64,000 bases of DNA from Rhodanobacter fulvus Jip2 (GCF_000264315.1 NZ_AJXU01000080.1:24315-88314), one strand, 5' to 3'; numbered from the stretch's first letter, positions 28,964 through 38,166 are shown. Program-made: numbers and translations. The notes: generated from the sequence alone by a model not told the origin.

Positions 28964-30208
28964 ATGAACGCACAACCCACGCCCCCCACCGTCTTCGACG
29001 TCCAGCGCGTCCGCGCGGATTTCCCGCTGCTGACGCGCAGCGTGCACGGCAAGCCGCTGGTGTATTTCGACAACGCCAACACCAGCCAGAAACCGGCGTC
29101 GGTGATCGAGGCGATGGACGAACACTACCGCCGCCACAACGCGAACGTGGCGCGCGCCGTGCACCAACTGGGCGAGGAATCCACCGCGGCTTACGAGGGT
29201 GCCCGCGACAAGCTGGCGCGCTTCATCAATGCGCCGTCGCGCGATGAGCTGATCCTCACCTCCGGCACCACCCAGTCGATCAACCTGGTCGCCTACAGCT
29301 ACGCATTGCCGGGGCTGAAGAGCGGCGACACCATCCTCACCACGGTGATGGAGCACCATGCCAACATCGTGCCGTGGCAGTTGGTGGCCGCGCGCAGCGG
29401 CGCCACGGTGAAGGCCGCGCCCATCGACGAGCGCGGCGAACTGGACGTGGAGCAATACATCGCGATGCTCACGCCGGAGGTGAAGCTGGCCTGCGTGGCC
29501 CACGTCTCCAACGTGCTGGGCACGGTGAACCCCGTACGCGAGATCGCCCGCGAATGCCGCAAGCGCGGCATCCCCCTGCTAGTGGATGGCTCGCAGGCGG
29601 TACCGCACCGGCCGGTGGACGTGCAGGCGCTGGGCTGCGATTTCTACGCCGTCACCGGGCACAAGATGCTGGGCCCCACCGGCACCGGCGCGCTGTGGGC
29701 GAAGCGCGAACACCTGGAGGCGATGCCACCGTTCTTCGGCGGCGGCGACATGATCCGCGAAGTGCGCTTCAACGGCACCACCTTCGCCGACGTGCCGCAC
29801 AAATTCGAGGCCGGCACGCCGAATATCGCCGGCTTCGTGGGCCTGAGTGCGGCCATCGATTATTACGATTCGCTGGGTTTCGAGGCGATCCACACGTGGG
29901 AGCAGCAACTGCTGGCCTACGCCACCGAACGCCTGCGCGAAGTGCCCGGCCTGCGCATCTTCGGCGAAGCGGCGCAAAAGGAGCCGGTGATCTCGTTCCT
30001 GCTGGAAGGCGCCCAAGCCAGCGACATGGCCACGCTGCTGGATCTGCAAGGCGTCGCCGTGCGCTCGGGCCACCATTGCGCGCATCCGCTGATGCAGTTC
30101 TACGGCGTGCCCGCCACGCTGCGCGCCTCGCTGGCGTTCTACAACACGCGCGAGGAAATCGACGCGTTCGTGGTGGCCTTGCTGAAGGTGCGCAAGCTGC
30201 TGATGTGA
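28964..30208 (+). CDS. sufS: Cysteine desulfurase SufS
   Basis: A 414-residue class V PLP enzyme (group II desulfurase) that removes sulfur from cysteine and holds it as a persulfide. The PLP lysine is K234 in VTGHKMLGPTG and the persulfide cysteine is C372 in RSGHHCAHPL. The conserved TSGTTQSINLV and VMEHHANIVPW blocks are present. SufE or SufU, which normally accept the persulfide, and SufA are not adjacent, so the acceptor must be encoded elsewhere. Confidence 0.95.
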   Translation: MNAQPTPPTVFDVQRVRADFPLLTRSVHGKPLVYFDNANTSQKPASVIEAMDEHYRRHNANVARAVHQLGEESTAAYEGARDKLARFINAPSRDELILTSGTTQSINLVAYSYALPGLKSGDTILTTVMEHHANIVPWQLVAARSGATVKAAPIDERGELDVEQYIAMLTPEVKLACVAHVSNVLGTVNPVREIARECRKRGIPLLVDGSQAVPHRPVDVQALGCDFYAVTGHKMLGPTGTGALWAKREHLEAMPPFFGGGDMIREVRFNGTTFADVPHKFEAGTPNIAGFVGLSAAIDYYDSLGFEAIHTWEQQLLAYATERLREVPGLRIFGEAAQKEPVISFLLEGAQASDMATLLDLQGVAVRSGHHCAHPLMQFYGVPATLRASLAFYNTREEIDAFVVALLKVRKLLM

Positions 30209-30244
30209 CCGCGGCGCAGACCGCGTTTTTCCAAAGGCGAATCC

Positions 30245-31642
30245 ATGCATCCCACGCTGAGCGGCGACCTGGCCGACTTCGACGCCATCCTCGATCGTGC
30301 TCGCGAGATGGCCGGCACTTATCTGCACGAATTGCCGCAACGTCCGGCCGCCGCCAACCTGCCGGTCGGTCTGTCATTGCGCACGTCGTTGCCGGCACGC
30401 GGCCTTGGCGCGCACGCCGCACTGCAGCGTTTCGAGCAGGACTGGCTGCCGTTGATGTCCGGCAGCCCGGGGCCGCGTTATTTCGGTTTCGTGGTTGGCG
30501 GCGCCACGCCCGCCGCGCTGGCGGCCGACTGGCTGGTGAGCAGCTACGACCAGAACGCCCAGCGCAACGGCGACACCGGCGCGGCGGCGATCGAGGCGCA
30601 GGCGGTGGACCTGCTGCGCCAGTTGCTGCATTGGCCGCAACACTGGACGGGCCTGTGCGTCACCGGCGCCACCATGGCCAACTATGTGGGCATGGCGTTG
30701 GCGCGACAGTGGTACGGAAAACAGCACGGCCGCGACGTCGCCGTCGACGGTGTGTGGGGCCTGCCGCCGATGACGGTGTTCGCCGGCGCGAGCCATTCGA
30801 GTACATCGAAGGCGCTGAGCATGGCCGGCATCGGTCACGGGCAATTGCATGCGCTGCCCTTGCTGCCGGGGCGCGAGGCGCTGGACGTGGCGGCACTCGA
30901 ACGCGCGCTGGTGGCGCACGGCGGCGCGCCATGCACGGTGGTGGCCAGCGCCGGCACGGTGAATACAGTGGATTTCGACGACCTCGCGGCCATCGCCGCG
31001 TTGAAGGCGCGCCACCCGTTCTGGCTGCACGTGGACGCTGCATTCGGCGGTATCGCCGCGGCTTCCGACAAGTATCGAGGGCTGCTGGAAGGCATCGAGG
31101 TCGCCGATTCGGTGACCGTGGATGCGCACAAGTGGCTCAACGTGCCCTACGACTGCGCGCTGACCTATACCGCGCACCTGCCGCTGCAACTGGAAGTCTT
31201 CCAGAACCGCTCGGCCTACCTGCCGGCACCGCTGGCGGTGGAGGACAACTACCTGCACCTGGCGCCGGAGAACTCCCGCCGCTTCCGTGCGCTGCCACTG
31301 TGGATGACCCTGCTGGCCTATGGTCGCGAGGGCCATGCGGAGCTGGTCGAACGCAATTGCGCGTCGGCGCAACGACTGGGTGAATTGCTGGGGGGCGATC
31401 CGCTGTTCCGGCTGGTCGCGCCGGTGCGGCTCAACGTGGTGTGTTTCACGCTGGCCAACGGCGATGCGGCAGGCTTGCAGCGGCTGCACAAGGCCTTGCA
31501 TGAGGACGGCACCGCGTACCTGTCGCCATCGACGCTGGACGGACGGCCGATGCTGCGCGCGGCGTTGTGCAACTGGCGCACCACCGATGCCGATGTCGAG
31601 CAGACGTATGCGGCGCTGAAACGGCTGGCGACGGCTGGCTGA
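30245..31642 (+). CDS. PLP-dependent group II amino acid decarboxylase-like protein
   Basis: A 465-residue fold-type I PLP protein of the aromatic-L-amino-acid/glutamate decarboxylase group. The Schiff-base lysine is K296 in TVDAHKWLNVPYD, with the ring-stacking histidine in the GASHSSTSKALSMAG region and the Asp in LHVDAAFGG. Substrate cannot be read; aromatic amino acids, glutamate or DABA are possible. It begins 36 nt after sufS, so it may be a run-on member of that transcript, although no link to Fe-S assembly is known. Confidence 0.82.
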   Translation: MHPTLSGDLADFDAILDRAREMAGTYLHELPQRPAAANLPVGLSLRTSLPARGLGAHAALQRFEQDWLPLMSGSPGPRYFGFVVGGATPAALAADWLVSSYDQNAQRNGDTGAAAIEAQAVDLLRQLLHWPQHWTGLCVTGATMANYVGMALARQWYGKQHGRDVAVDGVWGLPPMTVFAGASHSSTSKALSMAGIGHGQLHALPLLPGREALDVAALERALVAHGGAPCTVVASAGTVNTVDFDDLAAIAALKARHPFWLHVDAAFGGIAAASDKYRGLLEGIEVADSVTVDAHKWLNVPYDCALTYTAHLPLQLEVFQNRSAYLPAPLAVEDNYLHLAPENSRRFRALPLWMTLLAYGREGHAELVERNCASAQRLGELLGGDPLFRLVAPVRLNVVCFTLANGDAAGLQRLHKALHEDGTAYLSPSTLDGRPMLRAALCNWRTTDADVEQTYAALKRLATAG

Positions 31643-31710
31643 GCCAGGCGACCCGACATGCTCAAAAATTGCGGAGTTCGTGATGTCCAGCGGAGGTCTG
31701 CCGCAGCGGT

Positions 31711-32448
31711 TCATCCTTCGCCGTAACGTTTCTGGCATCGCTCGCAAAAGAAGCTGCGCCGATTGGTCTTGCCCAGATACGCGCGGGTCAACGGTATGTC
31801 GTGGCGCGGGCAGCATTTCCGGTTGTGCACCAACCAGTGCTTGCGCAGCACGTATGCTTTCTTCCACGCCAGAAATTCGAAGCTGTATTCGCGCGCCTGC
31901 TTCACCAGTTCACCCAGCTTGCGCGGCGGCAGCGCGCCCACAGTGGACAGCGGGTGCACGCGGATGCGGTACAGCACTTCGTTCTTGATGATGTTGCCCA
32001 CGCCGGCGAACACGTTCTGGTCCAGCAGCGCGTCGCACACCAGCGTGTCGGGCATCGCGCGCAGCTTGCGCCGGGCCAGCGCGGGATCCCACGTATCCGA
32101 CATCACGTCGCCGCGCCAGTCGTAGAGATCATCCAGATCGCCGTCCAGCAATCGCACCGAGCAGGTATAGAAATTCAGCTCGCCGTTGTCGAAGCCCAGG
32201 CTCAGCCGCGGCACCGCTTCCTTACGTTCGTTGATGCGGTAACTGCCAAACATCAGCAGGTGGATGCGGATAGCGACGTCGGGCAGCTCGATCAGCGTCT
32301 GCTTGCCGAAACTGCGCAGGCTTTCGACGCGCTTGCCTGGCAGGCGTGTCATGTCGATCTTCGCGTTGCCTTCGGCCCTGAGGATGCGCTGGCCGACGAA
32401 GCCGGCCGCTTCCTCGCGCAGGATGACGATGGAGGGACCTTCCGGCAT
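31711..32448 (-). CDS. Fpg/Nei-family DNA glycosylase (endonuclease VIII-like)
   Basis: A 245-residue base-excision glycosylase/AP lyase. The mature N-terminus PEGPSIVILREEAAGF supplies the catalytic proline and glutamate, which fixes the start at 32448 despite open frame upstream. The helix-two-turn-helix carries LLDQNVFAGVGNIIKNEVLY. The zinc finger is atypical: CPRHD, 18 residues, then CERC, a CxxH...CxxC pattern with a longer spacer than the usual CxxC-x16-CxxC. It should remove oxidised pyrimidines. It lies 94 nt downstream of the pilus operon on the same strand. Confidence 0.88.
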   Translation of the reverse strand: MPEGPSIVILREEAAGFVGQRILRAEGNAKIDMTRLPGKRVESLRSFGKQTLIELPDVAIRIHLLMFGSYRINERKEAVPRLSLGFDNGELNFYTCSVRLLDGDLDDLYDWRGDVMSDTWDPALARRKLRAMPDTLVCDALLDQNVFAGVGNIIKNEVLYRIRVHPLSTVGALPPRKLGELVKQAREYSFEFLAWKKAYVLRKHWLVHNRKCCPRHDIPLTRAYLGKTNRRSFFCERCQKRYGEG

Positions 32449-32542
32449 GGGGGTTTCTGCGCAGCGACGACCGGTGGATTCTGTTCGGAGGGGTGCCGAG
32501 GGGGAGTGAAAACCTGTACGGCGCATCGCCCGTGGTTATCGC

Positions 32543-33016
32543 TCAGAAGGAAAGCGTCACGGTGATCGCATCGTTGTACACGCCGATGTACGGGTTTTGT
32601 CCCGCGGGCACGCTGCCGTACACGGTCCGGTCCACCTCGATGCCGCTGTCGCCAACCGCCGTGCTGCCGCCGCTGCCATCGCCCCAGACCATGGTCCGCG
32701 TGGGGTCGGTGTAGAGGTTGTAGAAGAGCTGGTGCGCGCCGTTCTGCATGCTGCGTGCGGCGAAGGTGCCTGTCCCTGGACTCAGTGCGATGGTGAAACT
32801 GCTGCTGACATCGCAGGTCACGATGACGTGGCCGACGCTTTCCAGGTCCTGACTGCTCTGAAAATCGTAGTTGCCGAAATCCAGCGGCTGGACGCTGAGG
32901 TTGCAGATTGCCGCGTGAAGCGGTGCCACGGCCAGCATCCCCATGGCGCCCAGCAGGCATGCCAGTCGCTGGCGTGCAGGATGAACGGCTATTGGCCCGA
33001 GGTATGGAGGGCTCAT
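32543..33016 (-). CDS. Spore coat U domain pilus subunit, probable single-domain tip
   Basis: A 157-residue secreted protein with a signal peptide ending near LHA (about residue 35) and one spore-coat-U (SCPU) domain, as in archaic chaperone-usher pilins. The first cysteine is only a few residues into the mature protein (AICNLSVQPLDFGNYDF), leaving no room for an N-terminal donor strand; the domain ends YNDAITVTLSF. Archaic tip adhesins (CsuE) are normally about twice this long with two domains. A subunit that can accept but not donate a strand fits a tip position. ATG overlaps the usher stop (ATGA). Confidence 0.82.
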   Translation of the reverse strand: MSPPYLGPIAVHPARQRLACLLGAMGMLAVAPLHAAICNLSVQPLDFGNYDFQSSQDLESVGHVIVTCDVSSSFTIALSPGTGTFAARSMQNGAHQLFYNLYTDPTRTMVWGDGSGGSTAVGDSGIEVDRTVYGSVPAGQNPYIGVYNDAITVTLSF

Positions 33017-36000
33017 GGATCGATCCCCTGGCAGGTGACCGGCCCCAGGCGGGGCAGCGGGTCGGTGGTATCCGGGAAGCTTATCGTCATGTCGCAGCTC
33101 TGTCCGTTCCAGGTGGCGTGCAGGCGGCTGGTTTCGCCCAGCCCGGTCAGGTAGACCTCGCCACGCAGGCCTACCGGGAAAACCGTTGCCTGGGTGTCGA
33201 CGGTCACTTCGGCACCAGCGGGAAGATCGCTGCCGTCATCCAGCTGGATGACGACGATCGCCCCGCGCGAACGGGTGACGGGGAAAGTCAGCGCCAGCGC
33301 GCTGTGGTAGTACGGCACCGCGTCGAGTTGCAGCCCTTTGATTTGTGCATCCATCGGCAGGTCGGCCTGTTCGATGCGGATCGGGTTTTTCTGATACGGC
33401 CGCAGGCGCGGCACCAACGCATAACCATCGCTGTCGGTGCTGCCGATTTTCTGGTTGTCGGCATAGACGCGCACGTCGGCAAAGCCCGGCACCTGGACCA
33501 CCGCAAAGCTGCCGTCGATGTGGCGACTGGGAAATATCTTGCCGCTCAGCAGCGCAATCCCGCCGCGGACGCCCGCCTGATACGCCTGCCCGTCCGGGTT
33601 CGATGCCACGCCAAAGTTGTAGGTACCCACACCGTTCTGCAAGCTGAGCTCGGCCTGGCGCGGATCGCTCGCGGCAAGCCCGGCCTGCAGGCGATAACCC
33701 ATGCCGGTACCCACCGGCAGGTTGTGCCGATATTGCACGGTGCCGCGGCTGTCACCGGCGCGGCTCTGGCCGCTGAAGCTGGCGCTGTCGGCCGCACCAA
33801 ATGGCACGGTGAGGCTGAGTGAGAACAGCGGCGAAGGATCGCCGCCGAGAAACTGCAGCGCGGACAGCGAGAGATAGCCCAGCCAACCGACCGAACGGTT
33901 GTAGTTCACGCCCACCAGCTCGACGTCGTCCTGGCCGCGAAAATCCTGGTGCGTGTAATTCAGACCCAACGAGCCGAAACGGCCGACACTGGCACTCACG
34001 AATGCGCTGGAGGTCTGCCGCGGCGGACGCGCCGTCGGCAGATAACCCAGCTGGATGAAGCCGTCGGTGGTCAGCTGGGTTCGGGCGCCGTAGCTGATGT
34101 AGCGGGACTGATGCTGGATGCCCAATTCCATCAGCGCGCCCGTGCCCGCGCGATCGTGGCTGCCAGCTACGGAAGCCGTCAGCACGCCGACGTTGCCCAG
34201 CAATATCGTGCTGCCGATGCCCAGGGTCTGCTGCCCGCGAGTGGCCTCCACATGCAGCTCGCCGGTGAACCGGTCGGAAAAGCCGCGCCGCTCGGTGGCG
34301 GCAGCGACCAGCCGTCCATAGTCGTTGCTGACCCGACCGTAGTTCTCGCGCTCGAAACCCACTTCGTAGGAGTAGTCGCGCAGCCCCGACGCCAGCAGGC
34401 CGCCGCTGGCATAGAACGGCTGGGTCACCACCTGTTCGCGGCCCAGCATGTCGCGCACCACCATTCGGATGTCACCCTGGCCGGTGACGATGGGAAGATC
34501 CTGGATGGTGAACGGCCCGCTGGGTACATCCCGCCGCAGTCGCAAGACGTTGTTGACGTAGAAATCCACGGTCGACGGCTCCGCCGCCACGCCGCCCAGC
34601 GTGGGCAGCGGAAAGCTGATGAAGCCCGGCTGGGTTGCGAAGTTGGTACCCCATTGCACGCCGCCGAAACGTACGCCGCGGCCCCAACTACTGGGCGCGC
34701 TGATCACGTCGCCCAAGCGCAGGCTGGCCATGTCCGCCGGGCGGTCGTGGGTCCAGGTGGTGTCCAGGCGCAGCGTCCGATTTCTGCCATCGCGATGTCG
34801 CGCCAGGAATGTACTCGAACCGCTACCCCAGCCGCCAAATACGCCCGCCTCCAGCAACGCGTTGACGTGCGACGACCCATGCGCGCCGCGTGCGCCGAAG
34901 ATGTCGTAATTGACGTAGCCGCCGGGCGGCGAAGGCGTCGGCTGGTCGGCGGCGCGCGAGATGCCGCTGAAATGGGTGGCTGCGAACCGGCTCGCCGATA
35001 CGTCCAGCAGCAGCGTGCCTTGCGACGGGTCGATCCGATAAGTCAGCCCCGCGATCGCCGACAGCGGAAGGTAGTCGTCCGTGCCATGGGTGACTGCGAC
35101 GACGTCGGCGACCGGGATGCGCCAGCGTTCGAGGTCGGCGGCGCGAACCAGCACATTTCCGCTGGCATCCTGCAGCACCAGCACGGTGTCCTCGGGCGTG
35201 CCATTCACATGCACCTCGAACCAGGCCTCCGTCAGGGCGTCGCTGGTATCCCGCGATGGCGCAGCGACAGGTGCAGGCGGCATCGGCGCGGGCGTCGCCA
35301 CGGTCGTACTGGAGACCGCGTCCACAGAGGCGGGTGGCGTATCCAGCGGGGGTACCGGCATGGTCACGGTTGGAACGATGTCCACCACCAGCCGATAGGT
35401 GTGATTGTTGACCGGTGCGAGATGGAAAATCTGCAGGGCGATGGCGGTCGGCGTGGTCAGATCCATGCGCGTAACGGCCGCATCGCGACTGAACCGGACC
35501 GACGTCAGAAACGGGTTGCGCCTGATCTTGTCCGGCAGGCTTTGCAATACCGCATCCAGCACAACGTCCCCCAGGTCGACGGCGAGCGTTTCACCGGGCT
35601 CGGTCGGGTTGATGACACGAGCCTGGATGGGACGGTCAGACTCCAGCACCAGCCGGACGCGGTCCGGTACCAGCGCTGCCTGGACGTTGCTCACGTGGAC
35701 CACGCCCGGTGCCGCAGGCGTTGCCACAGCGTCGGAGGGGATCAGTCCAACGGTGGAGTTTTCCTGACCTGGTTCCACCGGATCGCGGTAGAAATCCATC
35801 ACCAGACGGTCAGCGTGACCATCGCCGGAGCGCAGGTTGAACATCCGCGGCGTGATGCTCGTTGGCGCGGTCAGCTCCATCCGCGTGCCAGTGCCTGTGG
35901 GAGAAAGCCGGACACCGGCGATGAAGGGATTGTTCGCACCGATCGCCTTGCCCAGGCCGGCGAGGGTCTGCCCCATCGACACGTCATCGAGATCGACGAC

Positions 36001-36273
36001 CAGCGCGCCGGTACGTGCATCACGCTCCATCCGGGCGCGGATCGGCTTGTCCGATTCCAGCACCAGCCGGGTGTGTTCCGTATCCAAACCCACACGTACA
36101 GCCTGCACCTCGACTGCCGCCTTCGACGTATCGGGCACAGTGGCCAACAGCACGGCAAGACATGCCACGGCGGCGCTGGTTCTGTGCGCGGGTACGAAAG
36201 AACGACGGAGGTCGGCACGCAGGCCAACACGTGGGGAAACAGGCGTGACTGCGGCGGGCCCCGAACGCGTCAT
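33013..36273 (-). CDS. Pilus usher with two N-terminal AMIN domains
   Basis: A 1086-residue outer-membrane usher of the archaic (Csu-like) chaperone-usher class, which secretes and polymerises pilins. After a long signal region (hydrophobic core about residues 34-46) come two AMIN-like domains: residues 55-163 (RVGLDTEHTRLVLESDKPIR, VVDLDDV, NPFIAGVRLSP, DRLVMDFY) and 191-301 (RVRLVLESDRPIQARV, LAVDLGDV, NPFLTSVRFS, YRLVVDIVP). A Pro/Ala-rich linker (301-345) leads into a normal usher: N-terminal domain (EAWFEVHVNGTPEDTV), 24-strand barrel with FYVNNVLRLRRDVPSGPF, and a C-terminal domain ending CDMTISFP..LGPVTC. AMIN domains bind peptidoglycan in PilQ and AmiC; ushers of this class normally lack them. 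Confidence 0.88.
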   Translation of the reverse strand: MTRSGPAAVTPVSPRVGLRADLRRSFVPAHRTSAAVACLAVLLATVPDTSKAAVEVQAVRVGLDTEHTRLVLESDKPIRARMERDARTGALVVDLDDVSMGQTLAGLGKAIGANNPFIAGVRLSPTGTGTRMELTAPTSITPRMFNLRSGDGHADRLVMDFYRDPVEPGQENSTVGLIPSDAVATPAAPGVVHVSNVQAALVPDRVRLVLESDRPIQARVINPTEPGETLAVDLGDVVLDAVLQSLPDKIRRNPFLTSVRFSRDAAVTRMDLTTPTAIALQIFHLAPVNNHTYRLVVDIVPTVTMPVPPLDTPPASVDAVSSTTVATPAPMPPAPVAAPSRDTSDALTEAWFEVHVNGTPEDTVLVLQDASGNVLVRAADLERWRIPVADVVAVTHGTDDYLPLSAIAGLTYRIDPSQGTLLLDVSASRFAATHFSGISRAADQPTPSPPGGYVNYDIFGARGAHGSSHVNALLEAGVFGGWGSGSSTFLARHRDGRNRTLRLDTTWTHDRPADMASLRLGDVISAPSSWGRGVRFGGVQWGTNFATQPGFISFPLPTLGGVAAEPSTVDFYVNNVLRLRRDVPSGPFTIQDLPIVTGQGDIRMVVRDMLGREQVVTQPFYASGGLLASGLRDYSYEVGFERENYGRVSNDYGRLVAAATERRGFSDRFTGELHVEATRGQQTLGIGSTILLGNVGVLTASVAGSHDRAGTGALMELGIQHQSRYISYGARTQLTTDGFIQLGYLPTARPPRQTSSAFVSASVGRFGSLGLNYTHQDFRGQDDVELVGVNYNRSVGWLGYLSLSALQFLGGDPSPLFSLSLTVPFGAADSASFSGQSRAGDSRGTVQYRHNLPVGTGMGYRLQAGLAASDPRQAELSLQNGVGTYNFGVASNPDGQAYQAGVRGGIALLSGKIFPSRHIDGSFAVVQVPGFADVRVYADNQKIGSTDSDGYALVPRLRPYQKNPIRIEQADLPMDAQIKGLQLDAVPYYHSALALTFPVTRSRGAIVVIQLDDGSDLPAGAEVTVDTQATVFPVGLRGEVYLTGLGETSRLHATWNGQSCDMTISFPDTTDPLPRLGPVTCQGIDP

Positions 36274-36336
36274 CTTCCACTGGGCGCGGATCGCACCCGT
36301 TCGGACTGCAATGGCGGCGTCTGGATCACGGTCCGC

Positions 36337-37059
36337 TTACTTTTCGGCCACGATCAGGTCGGTCTGCATGCTGCGGCCATCGGACTGTGCAGCAAGATGC
36401 AGTTTGCTGCCGGGCGCGATCGGGGTGTTCAACAGCCAATTGCGTGTGGCGCCGGGCAACACGTAAACGATGTGGTCTTCCATAGGTACGGGGTTTTTGC
36501 CCGACGTGGTGGAAAGCTTGAAGTGGCTCAGGCGTGCGTGTGTCTGGCCTCGGTTGGTCACATGGATCCGGGTCTGGCCTGTGGCGGTTCGCTCCGCCTG
36601 CCATTCCAGTTGCGGCACCGCCCCTCCATGTTTGAGGACGAAAATCGGCAGACTGATCTGCAGATTCATCCGCAAACCGCTGAAACCGGGTTTGGGAGGT
36701 GGCGGCACTTCACGCAAAAACAGTCGATAGGCCCGTTCAGTGGTGTCGGGCGGCCGCCGCGATCCCACGCGGACCACCTGGGTGCCACCCGGGGCAATCG
36801 TGAAGATGGGTGGTGTCGCCAGGATGTCCGTGGTCGGAAGGTACTTGTCCTCGCCATTCGGCTGTGACCAGCCCATGGCCTCGAGCTGGATCACCGCCGC
36901 TTCCGTACCTGTATTGCGCACAGTCAACGCCCCGACTGGCTGGCCTCGTGTCAACGTTGCCGATACCGGGCTGACCTGGAACGATCCGGCGATCGCCGAG
37001 CTGACGGCGATCGCGAAAAGAACCAGGCCGCAAGCGGCCTGGGAGAGAATCGTTCTCAT
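36337..37059 (-). CDS. Periplasmic pilus chaperone, PapD-like
   Basis: A 240-residue chaperone with a signal peptide (cleaved near AIA, residue 24) and two Ig-like domains. Family features: SFQVSPVSATLTRGQPVGALTVRNTG in strands A-B, the donor strand with alternating hydrophobics (RMNLQISLPIFVL), and ERAYRLFLREV. It shuttles subunits to the usher by donor-strand complementation. It begins 5 nt after the major pilin gene and precedes the usher by 63 nt, all on the minus strand. Confidence 0.9.
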   Translation of the reverse strand: MRTILSQAACGLVLFAIAVSSAIAGSFQVSPVSATLTRGQPVGALTVRNTGTEAAVIQLEAMGWSQPNGEDKYLPTTDILATPPIFTIAPGGTQVVRVGSRRPPDTTERAYRLFLREVPPPPKPGFSGLRMNLQISLPIFVLKHGGAVPQLEWQAERTATGQTRIHVTNRGQTHARLSHFKLSTTSGKNPVPMEDHIVYVLPGATRNWLLNTPIAPGSKLHLAAQSDGRSMQTDLIVAEK

Positions 37060-37064
37060 GGTTT

Positions 37065-37616
37065 TCAGAAAGTCACCGTGACCAATACGGTATCGGAGTA
37101 GGTGTCCGCTTTGACGTTTTGGCCTTTGGGTGCACTTCCGTATACGACGACGGAATCCGAGGCGCCGGTTCCCGTGACCACCTGCCCGGTCCCCGCGTCA
37201 TTGCCCCAGACCGTGGCGCAGGCGGTGCTGTCCTGGCACAGGCTGTAAGAGAGATACTCGTCGGTATTGGTCGCGCCAACCATCCGGCGCAGCGGCGCGG
37301 TATCCGTGGAGCCGGTGTCGGAATTGGCACCTTGGCCGAGCGTGATGGTCGCACTGGAGCCATTGGTGCAGGTGGTGGCAATGGCGCCGGAACTCGTCGT
37401 GAGATCGATGCCCGTGCTGGCGTTGTCCGCTACCGGATCGTAGGTGCCGAAGGCTACCTCGGTGGTCGAGTCCACAGTGCAGCTCGCGGTGACGGTGGCG
37501 GAAACGGACAGATTATCGGTGTCGGTGCCGGCGATGGCCGTGCCGCTGACGGCAGCAAACGCCGCGATCAGCGCCGCGGCGACGGTGGAGCGGGTAAAGC
37601 GCGTTTTGGTTTGCAT
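37065..37616 (-). CDS. Major pilus subunit, spore coat U domain
   Basis: A 183-residue SCPU pilin. Signal peptide MQTKTRFTRSTVAAALIAAFAAVSGTAIA, then a 17-residue extension before the first cysteine (GTDTDNLSVSATVTASC) with alternating hydrophobics, suited to donor-strand exchange. Two Cys pairs (TASC..TTC and SLCQDSTAC) and the C-terminal DTYSDTVLVTVTF strand are typical of CsuA/B-like major subunits. AGGGG lies nine bases before ATG 37616; an upstream in-frame ATG is less likely. It is the first gene of the pilus operon and so should be the most abundant product. Confidence 0.88.
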   Translation of the reverse strand: MQTKTRFTRSTVAAALIAAFAAVSGTAIAGTDTDNLSVSATVTASCTVDSTTEVAFGTYDPVADNASTGIDLTTSSGAIATTCTNGSSATITLGQGANSDTGSTDTAPLRRMVGATNTDEYLSYSLCQDSTACATVWGNDAGTGQVVTGTGASDSVVVYGSAPKGQNVKADTYSDTVLVTVTF

Positions 37617-38166
37617 GTTTGTTTTCCCCTGCAAGTAATGTGACCGCCATTGAGGCTGGGTCAATCACGAAGTACCGCGGTTGAAGGAATTGTCGAAAAC
37701 GTGTCGTCTGATGGTGTGCCAGACCGGCTTGAAACCCGATGCAAGAAGCAGGCTAAAACGCGAATTTCCGGATGCATGAAAATCTCCAGCCAGAAAAAAT
37801 GTGACACACATCTCATTTTCTTCGGGTATGGGGGAGGCCGGTCCGTTGCTTGGCTTTGAATGGGTATCTCCCTCGTCAATTCATCGGCGTCGGAGAAAAA
37901 CTCTTGAGTTCGCATGGAAAGACAGACGATTGAAAGTCATGGGGTTGGCGCGCTCAGTGGATGGAAATTGTCGCGCTTGTTTCGCCGCCTTCATATTCGA
38001 GTGCTTGCGTCACTCCCCGGTTTTTATTCGCTGCCATTGGCCATGCCGCGGCTGGCACGCAAACCACCAATGTTTCCAAATGCGAGTCAATGTGCCGTGG
38101 AGTGGGAAGATGTCTTGTAGTCGGTCGGACGCGTGCATCGACCGCAACCTCCACGGAGTCTGAGTC
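37617..38166. other. 550-nt intergenic region upstream of the pilus operon
   Basis: This stretch separates the divergent pilus operon and panE-like gene and is visibly richer in A/T than its surroundings. Short open frames occur on both strands (37661-37915 minus, 37801-38163 plus) but have no recognisable motif, signal or ribosome site. I see a weak minus-strand TTGACC (37656-37661) with a poor -10 (CATTAC) and no convincing riboswitch or sigma54 site. The low GC suggests a regulatory region or acquired DNA. Confidence 0.5.

Noticed and set aside
30245..31642. Assigning the PLP protein next to sufS as a second cysteine desulfurase
   Set aside because: It has the DAHKWLNVPYD lysine motif of group II decarboxylases and lacks the desulfurase Cys loop RSGxxC.
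33949..36867. A 972-codon plus-strand frame opposite the usher and chaperone
   Set aside because: No recognisable motif, unusual composition, and it runs against two well-supported secreted proteins on the other strand.
37690..37720. A sigma54-like TGGCAC site before the pilus operon
   Set aside because: TGGCAC occurs on the minus strand but the required TTGC element is missing at the correct spacing.
37800..37920. A possible c-di-GMP (GEMM) riboswitch upstream of the pilus operon
   Set aside because: The minus strand has fragments such as CAAAGCC and CGGCCT, but not the conserved GEMM core order or its receptor loop, so I do not support it.
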